A DNA stretch of 64,000 nucleotides from Thozetella sp. PMI_491 (Eukaryota; Ascomycota; Sordariomycetes; Chaetosphaeriales; Chaetosphaeriaceae). Positions 1 through 11,969 of the stretch are shown in pieces; position 1 is the first letter of the stretch, and each line of letters begins with the position of its first letter. The stretch lies in assembly GCA_021432635.1 (NCBI GenBank), contig MU270030.1:681823-745822 (forward strand). Direction: 5' to 3'. The translations under genes and the position numbers were made by a program. The notes below the pieces were generated by a model. That model did not search any database, had not been told where the DNA came from, and was given only the letters and a program-made list of their open reading frames with translations.

Positions 1-451
1 AGCCTGCACCGAACTCACACCACCCGCCCCCCCGTGAGGAAACTTGATTACGTAGTGGGCTGGGCCGGCTCGTGAGGGTAAAAAAAAAAAAAAAAACAGG
101 GAGCTGGGTGTTCGACGCACTGCAGGCACCGCGCGAATCCTTTCTTTTCGTACCACAAGGCCGTGCAAGCAGAAGCAATCCGCTACCAACTTCGGCCAGA
201 GCTTCACTTGTTCCCCGGAGTTTCTACCGAGACTGTCAAACATTGACAGGCCGGGTGGGGGAGGGGGGGGGCGCACCAGACGGCCCGCTGCTGTAAAAGG
301 CAAGTCTATGGTTGCGAGGGCAAAAGGCAACATCCGAGATCGAATCACAGGGGAGGCTGAGATCGGTCGCGGGATCTAGCCACCCTAGACCCCTGGCTTC
401 CTCTTCCTCTTGGTCTCTTCTGCCCCGTCTACATAGTACCGACCTTTGGAT

Positions 452-475
452 CTATGGACCTATGGGCCTATGGAG
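452..475. repeat. Period-8 tandem repeat (CTATGGRS x3)
   Basis: Three consecutive 8-bp units (ctatggac, ctatgggc, ctatggag) stand head to tail. It is a short imperfect microsatellite in non-coding DNA with no evident function. Confidence 0.7.
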
Positions 476-566
476 CAGCTAGCCCTCTTTTCTTGCCGGC
501 CGGATGGGGCGACAGGGGGGGTGGGGGGTGTTGGGCGATAACTACTGCTCCCCCGCGACCGCTACG

Positions 567-578
567 TACTACGTAGTA
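567..578. repeat. 12-bp perfect palindrome
   Basis: TACTACGTAGTA equals its own reverse complement and directly follows an overlapping TACGTA hexamer (563-568). It could be a dimeric transcription-factor site, but no gene start lies nearby. Confidence 0.5.
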
Positions 579-3500
579 GACCTGGGGCACTCGAACGCTC
601 GTCGCGCGCGTGGCTCGGACGAGGGAGGAAGCGGACTGAAACCAACGGCCCAGGGTAGAGCTTTCAGACCGCCCCGGTCAAGCGACAGGAGGGAAAGCCA
701 AAGGGGAGCAGGAGCTGGCGGTGTTTGCATCTATTGGCTTTGGGCGTCTCGTGGGCCCAAGCCCTGGTCGGGGTTGGGCAGAAACGGCCGTTTTTGGGTG
801 TTGGGCATCGACACCCCTCGAGTCCAGTGACGGCCACAGGCGGGCTCCATCTCCCACACCTCCTGACGGGAGCCTGCCAGGGGTCAGTGGGAGCCCCGTG
901 AGCAGTGGTTTCCCCCTGTGGGAGAACCCCCGAAGCGCACATCGTTAGCACCTCTGGCGCACCCACTAGCAGCCACCGTATCGGCTCTTGGCGCTGTGAT
1001 TGATCGGCCGAAGGAGTGGGGTGACAGGAGGGGAGGGGGGTGACAGAGGCTATTTGCGACCTGGTGAGGCTCGCCCTAGAGCTGAGAGCAATACGGGATG
1101 CCTGCGCGCAAATAGGAACGCGGCCGGTGCGAGCGTGATCGGTGGATAAGGCAGGTAAAGAGCGTCTGAGTCGAACCCTTCCACTGCCGCGACCGCAGTC
1201 TCCCGCCCTCCCCCCTCCTGCTCCAGCTGACTCTCGCTCACACTCACGGGTCCCTCGGACCAAGGCAGAAGCCCTGGAAACGGGGAGAGGAGCGAGCCGT
1301 TTAGTCAGGAGACCGAGTCCGAGGTGAGAGAGCCCGCCGTAAGACAATAGGAACGTTTCCTCCCCCTTCTCCCCCCTCTCGCTCTCACAGCGAGAGAGCC
1401 CCGGTAGGGACGGCAGCACAGTCAGCAACAGCGAGCAGAGATTGGTCCGAGGGAGGGCTGCCGGGAGCCGGAAGATCGTGATCGCAACCCTAATGGGTGA
1501 ACTGAATGATGCAAACCGTCGCCGAGACGCCAATCACAATGCCTCGCTTGGCCATAATGGTACCCAACGGTGGCCTGTGGTTCAGTCAGGCGGCTCTGTA
1601 GGGGTCGGTCGCATACTCAAGACAGAGGGTCACGAAGGCCGTGGCCTCGCATCAGAATGGCATGCGAACCGGCCATGACACCGGCAGCGGCAGTTCGTCA
1701 TGGCACCTCCTGCCCTTCTCGCCCAACTTTCCTCTCTCCTCGTCCCTAAATGGGCAGGCCAGGAGGAAAGATGCCTCGGAACCGATAGGATGGATCACAT
1801 GACCTGCCACACCTTGTCTAGAGGAGGGGGGGGGAGGTGCTGACGAAATAGAGGCGGGGGAAGAGTTGCCAGCCACCCAGCCACACCAGTCTGACCCGAC
1901 GGGCTCTAGTTTATCGGTTATCTGCAGCAGACAGGAAAGCAGCACTATTAGGCCTCAACGACCGCCTCAACACACGTTTCGTCCTCAGCTCTCGCCCTGC
2001 GGCCGCCCATGGCTCTGTCACATCTCAACTCACCTGTCGGCGGACTGCTCGCCGAGCAGGTCGAACAAACAGCTCACCACCGAGGGCCATTGGGTGAAAG
2101 CGTCTTCCTCGGTCGCCTCGGAATAATCGAGGTGGCTGGTTGGGTCTTGACCTGACGGGGCCTGGTCGTGATTCGCGACCCGCCCGGCAGCCACTCAACT
2201 CGCTCGTGTCGGCCCAAACCCATCGCTCGCGAGGGGGATGCGCTGCTGGCCGCATAGAGCGCGGCCCGCTATTTGTTTTGGCGATCACGACCGAGGACGC
2301 TGATGGCAGCCCGATTCGAAAAGCGTCTACACGAACTGTCGGTGTGTTTCCGCGCTGGGGTTTTTTTTTTCTCTCCCCCGGTCCCCTCGACGCGTTCCCC
2401 CGTCCAGACCTGGCGTGGGACCCAAAGGAACGAACGCAAACGAAGGCAGGCCATCGTGGCGCGGTGGTTCGGTCCCCAGGCCTAGCCAGGGGCATGCAGT
2501 GGTCACCGTCCTTTTTCCTCGCTCGCTCGGCACTGACTAGCGATGACATGGCAGGCTTGCGCTCCCGCGTCGTCTCGGCGGCAGGACAATGCAAAAGGAC
2601 GGCCAGCCCGCCATCCCCACAAGGAAGCAGGCCGGGCTGGGCTAGTGAATTTGATGTTTATGCTGCCATCCTAGCAGGTGGGACCATCGTCAACTCAACC
2701 GAGTGCCCACGGAGAGTAGGGCTGTTCCGTTTCGCCAGCAAGCTTGCTGCCCATGGATGCTTTTCCTTCTGAAAGCCTGCCGCGCTCGACGAGTCACGGT
2801 CGTACAGTGGAGAGCTGGCCGGCGCGTGGCCAGTGCTGCCCAGGCAACAAGGATCCCAGCATCCAGGATACCGCCATCTCCCGCATTTTGGATATGCTTG
2901 GACCGTGGCCCTCGAGATCGCCCGCCTTGCGCCTTCACGCACTGCTGGTGGCCGCGAGCCCTTGGCCTCGCGCAGATCGCGTTACCGATAATGCAATCCG
3001 CCCGGAGGCACTAGGCCCGATCGTCAAGTCTCACCAGCAGCGGCCAGGCCATGGATGGGGTTTTGGGGGGGTGCAAACGCCTCAGATCTGCTGCAGGAGA
3101 CGCGGCCGCGTGCCCATCGCGATCGCGGCCCAGCAGACAGCCGCGGCTTACAGGCGGATGCGGTCGATCTAGATGGTGATGCGACGCAAGAGCACCGTTG
3201 GGCATCAATGATGACTCCTCGGCATCATGCCCATGTGTCAATGGCTCAGGGAGAGCGCCGGTTGGACGCTTTCAGTGAGGTGCCACCGGTTTACGCAGCC
3301 ATCGTCAGATGTCTATTTGCAAGCAGCCCTGATGTGACTTGTTGGTGCGCCCTCCTCCATGGATGCCGCGTGCCCTACGCCTAGGAATCCAGGACATGAG
3401 CCCAAGCTCCCAACGCTCTCAACCTCCGCCATCCAAGCTCCTTCGTGCAACTCCCCATCTCTCCTCCAGGCATCCCCCCTCCACGCGGTACGGAGACCAA

Positions 3501-6500
3501 GCCTTAGGTCCGAGGTTGTCATGTCGCCCGCCCCTTGTGAAAATAGGGCGGATTATGGGCGAGGTTGGACCGCTCCGGAACCCCACCCCTTCCTGACTCA
3601 GAGGCCTTGCTTTCTTCTCTCGATCAGTGGCTGGTCTCTTCGAGCGTTGGGTCGACGCAATCGAATGATTTCATGCTCCTTAGGCGGCGGTGTGTGTTTG
3701 TGTGTTTCGGTGCAGCTACTCACAATCTGTCTTCCCTTGGCGACGGGTGACTACCGAAGGGCCCCTAGTTCCTGCCAGCCGTGCCTTGGGATGGGTCCCC
3801 GGCCTAATGTGGACGCTAGTCAAAAAAAAAAAAAAAAGTTCCTTGTTGCCGACGGGCATGGGACGACGCGGGCACTCCTCCGTCATAGTCAATCTCTACC
3901 GCCTGTCCACCCCGAGTTGGTTTGCCGGTTGGCTTAACAAGGCTGTCCGCGCGACATGTTTGCATCCGCCGGTGGCGGAGCTCTCGCCGACGGCGGTTCT
4001 GCGATCCTGAAGCAAACAAACGGTAAGCCCCAAGGGCGACCGGATTAGACTCCGAGATCCTTTCCAGGACTATCCCAAGATGCCTCTCCGGATTCGCGCT
4101 AGACAGCCTGCTGGAACGGTTCCCGCCCGGCAGCCTGAGACATAGGTTCCGGGAACATGGCTATCCAGTCAGCATCGGCACAGCTGCGAAGCTGCAGCGA
4201 GTAAGCATGGCGGTGAAGGGCTAAGGGGAATCCTTCTCTCGGGCGCCTCCAGCCTGCAGCCAGGGCCATACGAGGTTTCAAGACGGGCGGCCCAGATCCA
4301 GAGGGCCGCCACCGCTTGGCCAGCGTCCACAAAGCAGCAGAATCTGTTGTCTATTAGGCCGCGGCCTGGGTCGTGCTCTTACCTCTTACAGCTGCCGCCA
4401 ATTGTAGCAGCTGAGGACCTGCATCCCTCAACCAGTTCCAAGGATCGACCGCAGTCAACCCACATCGACCTGACGGCAAGCTGCATTGCCTAGAGGTGCG
4501 GCATGCTGCAAGCAGCAGGAAGCGAGCGAATGTCGATCGATGGACAAGCAGCAGCTATCGGGTCTGTCAGGGAGCCTGGGGAGCGGCATTTGCAGCGCCT
4601 ACGCCTGCGTCGCGCCATACGCTCTACTCATCAATCGCGCGGCTGTCGAGGGGCCGTGAGCATCGCCACCAAACCCGTCAGGCGGGCGGCATATCCACGA
4701 TCGCGGCGCCAGCCAGTACTATTCTAGGCATCTCTTCGCAAGGCTAGTCTCTGCCTGGATAGAATCGAACATGCTTCCAGTGCTCTTTGGGGCAAAGCTC
4801 GGAGCCACACACACATTGCTTCTCTCCTCCGCCCCGCCCGAGCCCGAAAGGTGACGTGCGGCCAAGTAGCGGTGAGGATGAAAAGTATGCAAGTAGCAAG
4901 CCAAACCCTAACCCAGCTTGCCCAGGCACGAGAGCGTCGAGACCATCAACTACGCTACTAGCTCTAGGCAAAGCGTTGCCGGCCGCGGGCCTGCTCGGTG
5001 CTCGATGGCTCTACCGGGCTATAAGATCTACAAATATGGAAGCTTCCTGACAATAGTGCGCGTCGCCACGGCTGACTAGCTACGGCTCGGATGCTGCCTT
5101 CGCTCTGGCAGTGTAGTCAAAGGGCGAACCAATGCAGCATCATGAATATCTGGCGCCCTAGACGGCTAACCAGGCCAAGAAGGTCGGTGCTCCATCATGT
5201 TAGGGCGGCTCCCAACAAGACTTCTTCCCAACGTTCCCATCCAGTCGTCCACATACCACTCCCCCGATCTCAAACGACGCCGCCTCAAAATTCCGGCGTT
5301 CCAAGCTAACACCGTGGGGGGCCACGACCGGATGCCCCAATGGCGCATGGCACAGATGCCGCCCACACAGCGAGAAGGCTTGCGCCCCCAGCCTGCCGTA
5401 GCTTCATAGTCAACGTGACACGAGATAGGCGACGCAGCAGCAGGCTAGTTACGGCAGCTCAGTGCGTTGTTGCCAGTCGCTTTAGGCTAGGTATCACGGT
5501 GCGGCCCTCAGGCCTGACGGTTCCCCAGCATCGTCTGTGGCCTTGGTGTTGAGGCAAGATTGGCTAGGTAGGCTCTAGGTGAGGTAGAGTGGCGAGCCAT
5601 GCAAAGCCTCCCGTATGAAAGACGGTATCGACAGGTTAGTTTCGAGTAAGACAGCAGATGTTGCACATGCGAACCGCTCCCTGCCGCGTGGGAAGGGCTC
5701 TAAGCATGGAAACAGGAGCTGCTCTTCTTGTCGCCATGGTCCAAAGATGTCCCGGCATGGCGAGCTACCGGCCCGTAGTCTCTGTAGGTTTCTGATAGCA
5801 AGCACACAAGCCTACGCCTCCTGTGCGTCACGAGGCTGGTGTACCGGGACGGATGAGGTGCTTCACGCAGGGGTCGATGCCTCCAGTGCCCTATCGCGAC
5901 GCTTGTATCACGAAGCACGGCGGAGGGCACAAGTCTAGACATGGCCCATCCGTGCCAGACGCCTACATCCCAGCCCGCGCGCGATCCCCAAGCCGTTCAC
6001 CCGATGCTACTATCGTGAGGCGCCGCCAGGGATGCCCGGCCGAGCGCCCAGCGCGCCCAGGACAAGGCCTCGTCATCCGACATAGCCTAGCTTCTCGCCA
6101 TCGCGACGCCCCCGCCCCGGTATCACCTGCAGCTCCCGTCGTCGACCTTGGACTTTGACGGGGGGAACGCGAGGTGGTGACGTCGTCCAAGACACGAGGG
6201 GCCTGCAGAGCGGCCGAAGACGGAAGTCGCACAAGGTGTAGAAGCCAAGGACTCGCGGCGAGAAGGAGATGTCGGCTATGGGCACTTTTTTATTTCTTCG
6301 GCATTGAACATGCCGTCTCTCTCCCCTGCCTATCTCGCTATCTAAGGCCCTTGCCGGGTACCGGGGAATCCATGCACAAAGGGTCCGACCCGGTCTCTAC
6401 CAGCCTGCCCTCCAGCTATCGCCCTTGATCCGAACAGATCAGCCGACGGGACCGCTGTGACCTCAAGGTAATTTTATGTCTCAGACTCGGCGGTGCGCAA

Positions 6501-6629
6501 GATCCTCTGGGGCATGCTACCCACGTGCGGAAAGACGGGCGAGGTTGTACGCCGTAAAAGCCAAGCAGAGTTCTAGACGGCGCTGGTTTCGACGGCGGGG
6601 GAAGGGATGGGACACGACCACCTGTCGTT

Positions 6630-8391
6630 TCAGGATCCGAAATCCCACAGACGGACTAGCGGGCTATCTCGTTCCTCGGACCCCGGTTCGAGACGAGTGA
6701 AGACCTTCTTGGGGATCTTGAACTCGACCACGGGCGGTTTCTTGATCTCCTTGCCGAGCTCGGCTTCGAGGAGCTGTGGGAGGTGATTAGTAGACGGCAG
6801 CGGGGTGGGTGTGCAAGGGTGCTTACGCTCGTGTAAGAGTGGTCCAGGAAGTCTTCCATGTTGTACATCTGCTTCGTGAACTGCTCCGATATGATCTTGG
6901 CGATAGTGGCCACATTCGGGTGGTAATGGGACTGCAGCTGCACGATTTCCCAGAGACAGCTCTCGATGGCACGCGTCTCCATAGGGTCCTGCTCCTCGGG
7001 GAGGAACGGATCGGCTAGTCCCTCGCTCTCGAGCAGCAGCTTCTCCTCGTCTGTCCTAGGCGCCCGGTGCATCATGAAGGTGGTCAGAGGATGCTTCTTG
7101 AATAGGTTGTAAAACCAGGGAACGACGGCGACGATGGCGGCCGGAGGGGCATTGAGCGCCAACCGTGCAAGCCGCTTGATGAAGCTCGCCACCATGACCG
7201 CCGGCAAGTGTGAGGATCCTAGGAAGGTATCGAGTAGCCGCAAGAACCGGGAGCGGTACTTGGAGTGAAGTATCCTGGAGTCTAGGAGAGAATACAGCTT
7301 CGTATAGAACAAAGGGTAGTCAAGGTTGCGCTCCTGCATCAGGTAGAACACGCCCGATAGCGCCAGGAGGGAGATGGACTCTCCCGTATTGTAGCAGTCG
7401 GTGAGGAAGTCCATCAGAAGTTCCGGCTGGGGAAACCATGGTGCAATCGCTGTCGCCATAACCTCCAGGGCCTTCTTCTTCTGTCTATACGTCAACCCGA
7501 GCTTCATGATGCCCAGCCATGCATTTTGTGCCTGTCTCTTGTGCCTAGAGAGCGACAGGAGCTCGTGCTTCTCTTTGGGTGCCTCTCGGTAAAAGTCCTC
7601 TACATCCTCTTTCGCCTCGGGGATCTCGTCCATCTGTATCACGAGCTCGAACGCGTTGTGGATGTAGGCTTCGTTGGACGCCGTCCTCTCCGTTGGCAGG
7701 GTATATCTACGGCAGGGTCAGCACTGGGAACGTCACCAGGGGCTGCGGGTGCGGCCTACTCAACAGCTCGAAACGTGTAGAACCGCACGTCGTCATAAGG
7801 CCCCATGAACTTCTCGACGAACTCATCTCGCACGTTTCCGTCCACGCCAGGCTGCAGCAGGGCATGCACCATCCTCTTGAAAAAGTCGGCTGGGAACGTG
7901 TCAGCGTCGCCCAGGTAGTCGGCCGCAGCTTTCCACAGGCGCATCGAAAGCGTCAGGGACGTCAGTGCCGACTCGTCTCGCCTGAGCATGGATAGGAGTG
8001 CCTTGGTGAAGTCGGTCATCCATTCGCGGAGCTGCCGCACCACCAGCGCCTGCTTCTTGGGGGCGTCCTTGGCCTTTGCCAGGTCGCCCGCCGACAGCAG
8101 CCGGATGAAGACGCGGCAGAGAGAAACGGCCCCGACCACTGCGCGCTGGGCATCCTCATCTTGGCCTTGCGAGATCTCGATCAGCTTTGCTATGTTGTTG
8201 TAGTTCTTTTTGGACTCGGCGATCTCGCTCTCAAGGAGCAGAATTTCCTCGCTGCCGTCGACTTCGCTTGCCCCACTGCTGGAGCTGCCGTCGTCGCTGC
8301 TCTGGGACTGCGCTCGCCGCTTTCTCGGCAGGGTACTGGCCTCCCCGGTCGCCCGTTTCCTCTTAGCCGCTTTCTCGTCTTTCGAAGCCAT
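6630..8391 (-). CDS. noc4: Noc4, nucleolar complex / 40S ribosome biogenesis factor
   Basis: Noc4 pairs with Nop14 in the nucleolus for maturation and export of the small ribosomal subunit. Exons on the minus strand are 8391-7760, 7706-6827 and 6773-6630, with two 53-bp GT-AG introns, giving 551 residues in frame. The N-terminus is basic and Ser/Asp-rich (a KRKR cluster, then an acidic serine stretch), typical of nucleolar proteins. The middle and C-terminal half is alpha-helical and contains the CBF/Mak21-type domain (ALSGVFYLMQERNLDYPLFY, then LLDTFLGSSHLPAVMVASFI and PWFYNLFKKHP), followed by ALES-like text (AIESCLWEIVQLQSHYHP). The last exon, a lysine-rich tail, was joined through an acceptor after ctcccacag and ends KVFTRLEPGSEERDSPLVRL. 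The length agrees with fungal Noc4. It is divergent from atp4, with only 254 bp between the start codons. Confidence 0.93.
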
Positions 8392-8645
8392 CCCAGCTAC
8401 TGCCGGTGCCTGCGGTCGCGAGTCCTTCGGACCAAAAGTTTCTGCTCTGGTCTGCTTCTCACTGTAAGTGGGCTACTCCGGTGGGGCCTCTCGACGAAAA
8501 CTTCGAAGGTGGGTCCCGGGCCGACATTTTACCGAGCCGGTTCGTTCCTGCTGCTAGCTCCTCGAAATGCGCGAAATCAAACCTCTCCCGGACCTTGCCA
8601 ACATTGAACGCAAGAAGCATTCGCCCATCTCCTCTCATCACCATA
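8392..8645. promoter_or_regulatory. Compact divergent promoter noc4 / atp4
   Basis: Only 254 bp separate the two ATG codons, so both promoters and both 5' leaders must fit here. I see pyrimidine-rich stretches but no TATAAA or CCAAT box. This is inferred from gene arrangement, not from mapped transcription starts. Confidence 0.55.
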
Positions 8646-9588
8646 ATGGCGTCCCGCTTGGCACGAAGCGCTGTCGGTGAGTCGGATGGATTGCACGATG
8701 TCAATTGGAGGGTCAATTGATGGCTAACGTCCGCAGGGGCCGCCCGGCTCAGGCCCACGATGGCCCTCCGGCCCATGCCGGCTCTTACCTCGCTCACCTC
8801 TGTCCGCGCGGCGTCCTCGAACGTGCCGACTGAGGAGCCCAAGGTCAAGGCTCAGTCGATACTCGATGCCATTCCCGGCAACAGCCTGGTATCCAAGACG
8901 GCCATCCTCTCGTCGGCTGCCGCGGCTTCCGTCTATGCCATCAGCAACGAGTACTACATCTTCAACGAGGAGACCGTCGTCGCCTTCTGCCTGCTCAGCG
9001 TCTGGACGGCCCTGATCAAGTACGGTGGCCCCATGTACAAGGAGTGGGCCGAGGGCCAGAACGAGAAGATCAAGAACATTCTCAACGCCGCCCGCGCCGA
9101 CCACACCCAGGCCGTCAAGAACCGCATTGAGGATGTCCAGCAGATGTCGGGCGTCATCGACATCACCAAGGGCCTGTTCGAGGTCTCCAAGGTTCGTGAT
9201 CCGCTGCAGCGCAGGCACACGCCGCAACAGCGAGCGCAGCGGGGATGCTAACTCCCACGCGTAGGAAACCGCCAAACTCGAGGCCCAGGCCTTCGAGCTC
9301 GAGCAGAAGACCGCCCTGGCCGCGGAGGCCAAGACCGTCCTCGACTCGTGGGTCCGCTACGAGGGTCAGGTCAAGCAGCGCCAGCAGAAGGAGCTCGCCG
9401 AGAGTATCATCGCGAAGGTGCAGAAGGAGCTCGAGAACCCCAAGGTTCTCCAGCAGATCCTCCAGCAGAGCGTGTCGGACATCGAGAGTGCGTCATTTTG
9501 TCCCCCTCTCTCCGCTCTCCCCGCCGCGGACCGCTTTGATAGCACAGCTCGCTAACCAGCCGCAGGGATTGTCGCCAAGGCCCAATAG
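8646..9588 (+). CDS. atp4: Mitochondrial F1Fo ATP synthase subunit b (ATP4)
   Basis: This is subunit b of the peripheral stalk, anchored in the inner mitochondrial membrane and holding F1 static against the c-ring. Exons are 8646-8676, 8737-9191, 9265-9487 and 9566-9588, for 243 residues. The first exon encodes only ten codons and one base (MASRLARSAV), the start of a basic, acid-free presequence that continues AARLRP. The mature part holds two hydrophobic segments (about residues 64-82 and 92-111, around SNEYYIFNEETVVAFCLLSV) and then a long charged helix (KEWAEGQNEKIKNIL to QQKELAESIIAKVQKELENP) that forms the stalk. The last exon adds RIVAKAQ. Length and layout match fungal ATP4. It is convergent with the monooxygenase, with 253 bp between stop codons. 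Confidence 0.94.
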
Positions 9589-9841
9589 ACTTAGCATCTA
9601 TTCTAGAACGGAAAAGTCGAGGTTCCTTTTGTACTGTGTGGACATACACACAACCCTGTGCCATAGCCAATTCCAATCATAGTCTCCCCCTACCTACTGC
9701 ATGCTTCCTCGTGTGTGGTGGAGTAGCCTGCCCGACCAGCGATCTAGCGCAGAACGTGAGAAAGCAGGCCTCTGGATTATAGATCTGCTATCTACACAAA
9801 AGCAAGCTCCAGGGGACTAACTAGCGTGCTCTACACACAGC

Positions 9842-11969
9842 CTAGTACGACCAAGGCCGGTCCTTGTACCGTGGGTTCTCCTCCGGCTTGCCTTCCGTGG
9901 GGATCTCGACTTCCTCTGGTTTAATGTACCACGACGGGTTGCCGTCCGTCTGGGTAACGCTCCAGCCGTTCCCCAGCCAGCGCAGCGGATTGCCCCGGCC
10001 CTCCTCGGTGCTCTCATATTCAAAATCTTCCCACCGTGAGCTCCGCAGTGACTCGAGCGCATGGAGCGTCGAGCCCGGCCACAGGCCGCAGATCCAGTCG
10101 CCCTGGCCACGCTCGGTACGGTACCACGACTTGCACTTGTCCATGTACACGGTCCCTTTGAAGTAGGCACCTACAAAGGCTTGGAAGTCGGCCACGCGCT
10201 GCGCCTTAGGCTCGATGGTCGCGTAATCTTCCTTCTGGACCTTTCGCAGCACCCGGACCACGTAGTCGGTCTCGGCCTCGAGGATCTTGGTCAGACTACC
10301 AAAGCCGATGGCGCTATTAGGGCCAAACATCATCAGATAGTTGGGGAAGCCGTCGACTGCGAGCGACAGATAGCTCTCGGGCCGCTTCGCCCACCGCTGC
10401 GCCAGCGTGAGGCCGTTCCTTCCCACGACCTCGAAGGGCGGCGCTTCCGATACCCGGAACCCCGTCGCGCAGACCAGCGTGTCCAGCTCCACGGTCCGCC
10501 CCGACTCGAGCACCACGCCCGTCTCGGTCACCTCCTTGATCTTGTCCGAGATGACCTCGACGTTGGGCTGGATCAACGCCTCGAGGAAGCCCATGCCGGG
10601 CGTCAGTCGACGGCAGCCCGGCGCGAAGGCTGGGATGATAGTCTGTAACAGGTCCGGCCGCGTAGCCAGCTTCTCCTCCATACCGCGCCGGTAGATCGCC
10701 GTGAGCTCCTTCTGCATCGGCGTACCGGGGATCGTACTGTCATGGATCAGGTTGCCCCCGTCCTCGAACACCTTGCGAAACTTGTAGTACTCCTCGGGAT
10801 TCTTCGCGAAGAACTCGCGCTGCTCCTCGCTGACTGCGGCACTGGTCAGACTGGGGCGTGTGAATTTGGGCAGGAGGGCTCACATTCAGGTTTGTTAGGG
10901 TCGAAGCCGAGCTGGGCCATAGCCACGTCTCCGAACGCGTTTGCGATCCATGTCGGTGAGCGCATGAAGCAGCTCAGGGACACACCCTCGAGCTTCTGTA
11001 GGCTGGGGATGATCTGAATGGCGCTTGAGCCATTGCCGATCACGCCCACCTTCTTGCCGTGGAAGTCGTACCTAGGCAGGTCAGCACATGCCACGAAACA
11101 AGCCATGGGGCCGGCGCACTCCTCGTCCCACTCTGCGGAGTGCATGATCTTGCCCTTGAAGGAGCGAAGGCCGGGGGTATCGGGCCACGACACATCATTG
11201 AGTTGTCCCCGGCCCGTGATGACGATATTTGCCGTGTCTTCGATCGTCTCCCCGGTGGTGAGGTTGGTTACGGTGATTTTCCTTCGCTCAGGTCAACGAT
11301 GTGGCTTTTAGCCTTCCAAGCGGTCGAGGGTTCACGAACCATTTCTTTGCCGCATCGTCCCATGCACACTTCTCGACCCGATGCGAGGTCTTGATGAACC
11401 GGGTGGCTCCGAACTTCTCCGCTACCCCTTGGAGATACTGCTGGATCTCGCGGCCAGGGGCGTACAGGTTCGACCAGCGCGGGTTGGGCGAGAATGTGTA
11501 CTGGTAAGAGTGTGCTGTTTCTCATTAGAGAAGGGAAATCCTGCAGCCATGGCAATGCTTACACGGGATATCACAAGCAACCCCTTCCCGTCACGGTCAG
11601 CACGTCAAAGCTCTGTCTCCGGTTCTCTTGGCCAGCGCTTACCAGGGTATCTGTTCGCCCACCTTTCCCCAGGCGTCAGTCAACATGGCACACCGGGTCT
11701 GGAGCAAGATGAACTCACCAAACTCCTCCGACCCCTTCATTCTTCTCATAAACCGTCAAGTCCCAGTTCCTCAACTTCTCGGGTATCCTGGGTGCGTTGT
11801 TAGCCCCAGGTTCCACTAGCCCAGCTTACTTCCCTGACCTGATGGCTGCCAAGATGCCGGAATATCCAGCACCAATAACAACGACCCTCATAGGCCGTAG
11901 ATTCTCGACCGGCACGTCTTTGAGGACATAACCCCCCTCGCTGGGGCTAGCACCATCCACGGCAGCCAT
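9842..11969 (-). CDS. FAD/NADPH Baeyer-Villiger-type monooxygenase
   Basis: A flavin monooxygenase expected to insert oxygen next to a carbonyl using FAD and NADPH; the substrate cannot be told from sequence. Proposed exons (minus): 11969-11839, 11787-11719, 11662-11643, 11583-11563, 11514-11336, 11286-11120, 11071-10884 and 10833-9842, giving 588 residues in frame. Visible motifs are the FAD Rossmann loop VVVIGAGYSGILAA near residue 30, WWANRYPGVACDIPSHSY, the class fingerprint FKGKIMHSAEWD (FxGxxxHxxxWD), the NADPH Rossmann loop VGVIGNGSSAIQI, and ATGF (VCATGFRV). The C-terminal half resembles fungal StcW-like enzymes. Exons 3 and 4 are 20 and 21 nt. The fifth intron (11335-11287) uses a weak GTGAAC donor and is the least certain junction. 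No polyketide synthase, P450 or transporter lies beside it, so I see no biosynthetic cluster. It could act in ketone catabolism or as a tailoring enzyme. Confidence 0.88.

Larger units (their letters stand above)
1..6629. other. Gene-poor region, no supportable gene
   Basis: No open frame here has the composition, length or splice structure of a fungal gene. The longest frame (664-1533, minus) opens with TTG and is compositionally a Ser/Arg/Pro shadow of GC-rich DNA. The region holds homopolymer runs (poly-A at 80-97 and 3823-3837), a period-8 tandem repeat (452-475), a 12-bp palindrome (567-578) and a telomere-like AAACCCTAACCC word (4903-4914). The last few hundred bases are probably the 3' flank of noc4. 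A non-coding RNA or a gene with many tiny exons cannot be excluded by eye. Confidence 0.6.

Noticed and set aside
1165-1190. GGTTCGACTC B-box-like word on the minus strand
   Set aside because: The flanking five bases cannot form the T-stem, so it is not a tRNA gene.
664-1533. 289-residue minus-strand frame in the first gene-free block
   Set aside because: It opens with TTG, is Ser/Arg/Pro-rich without domain features, and has no splice context or family resemblance.
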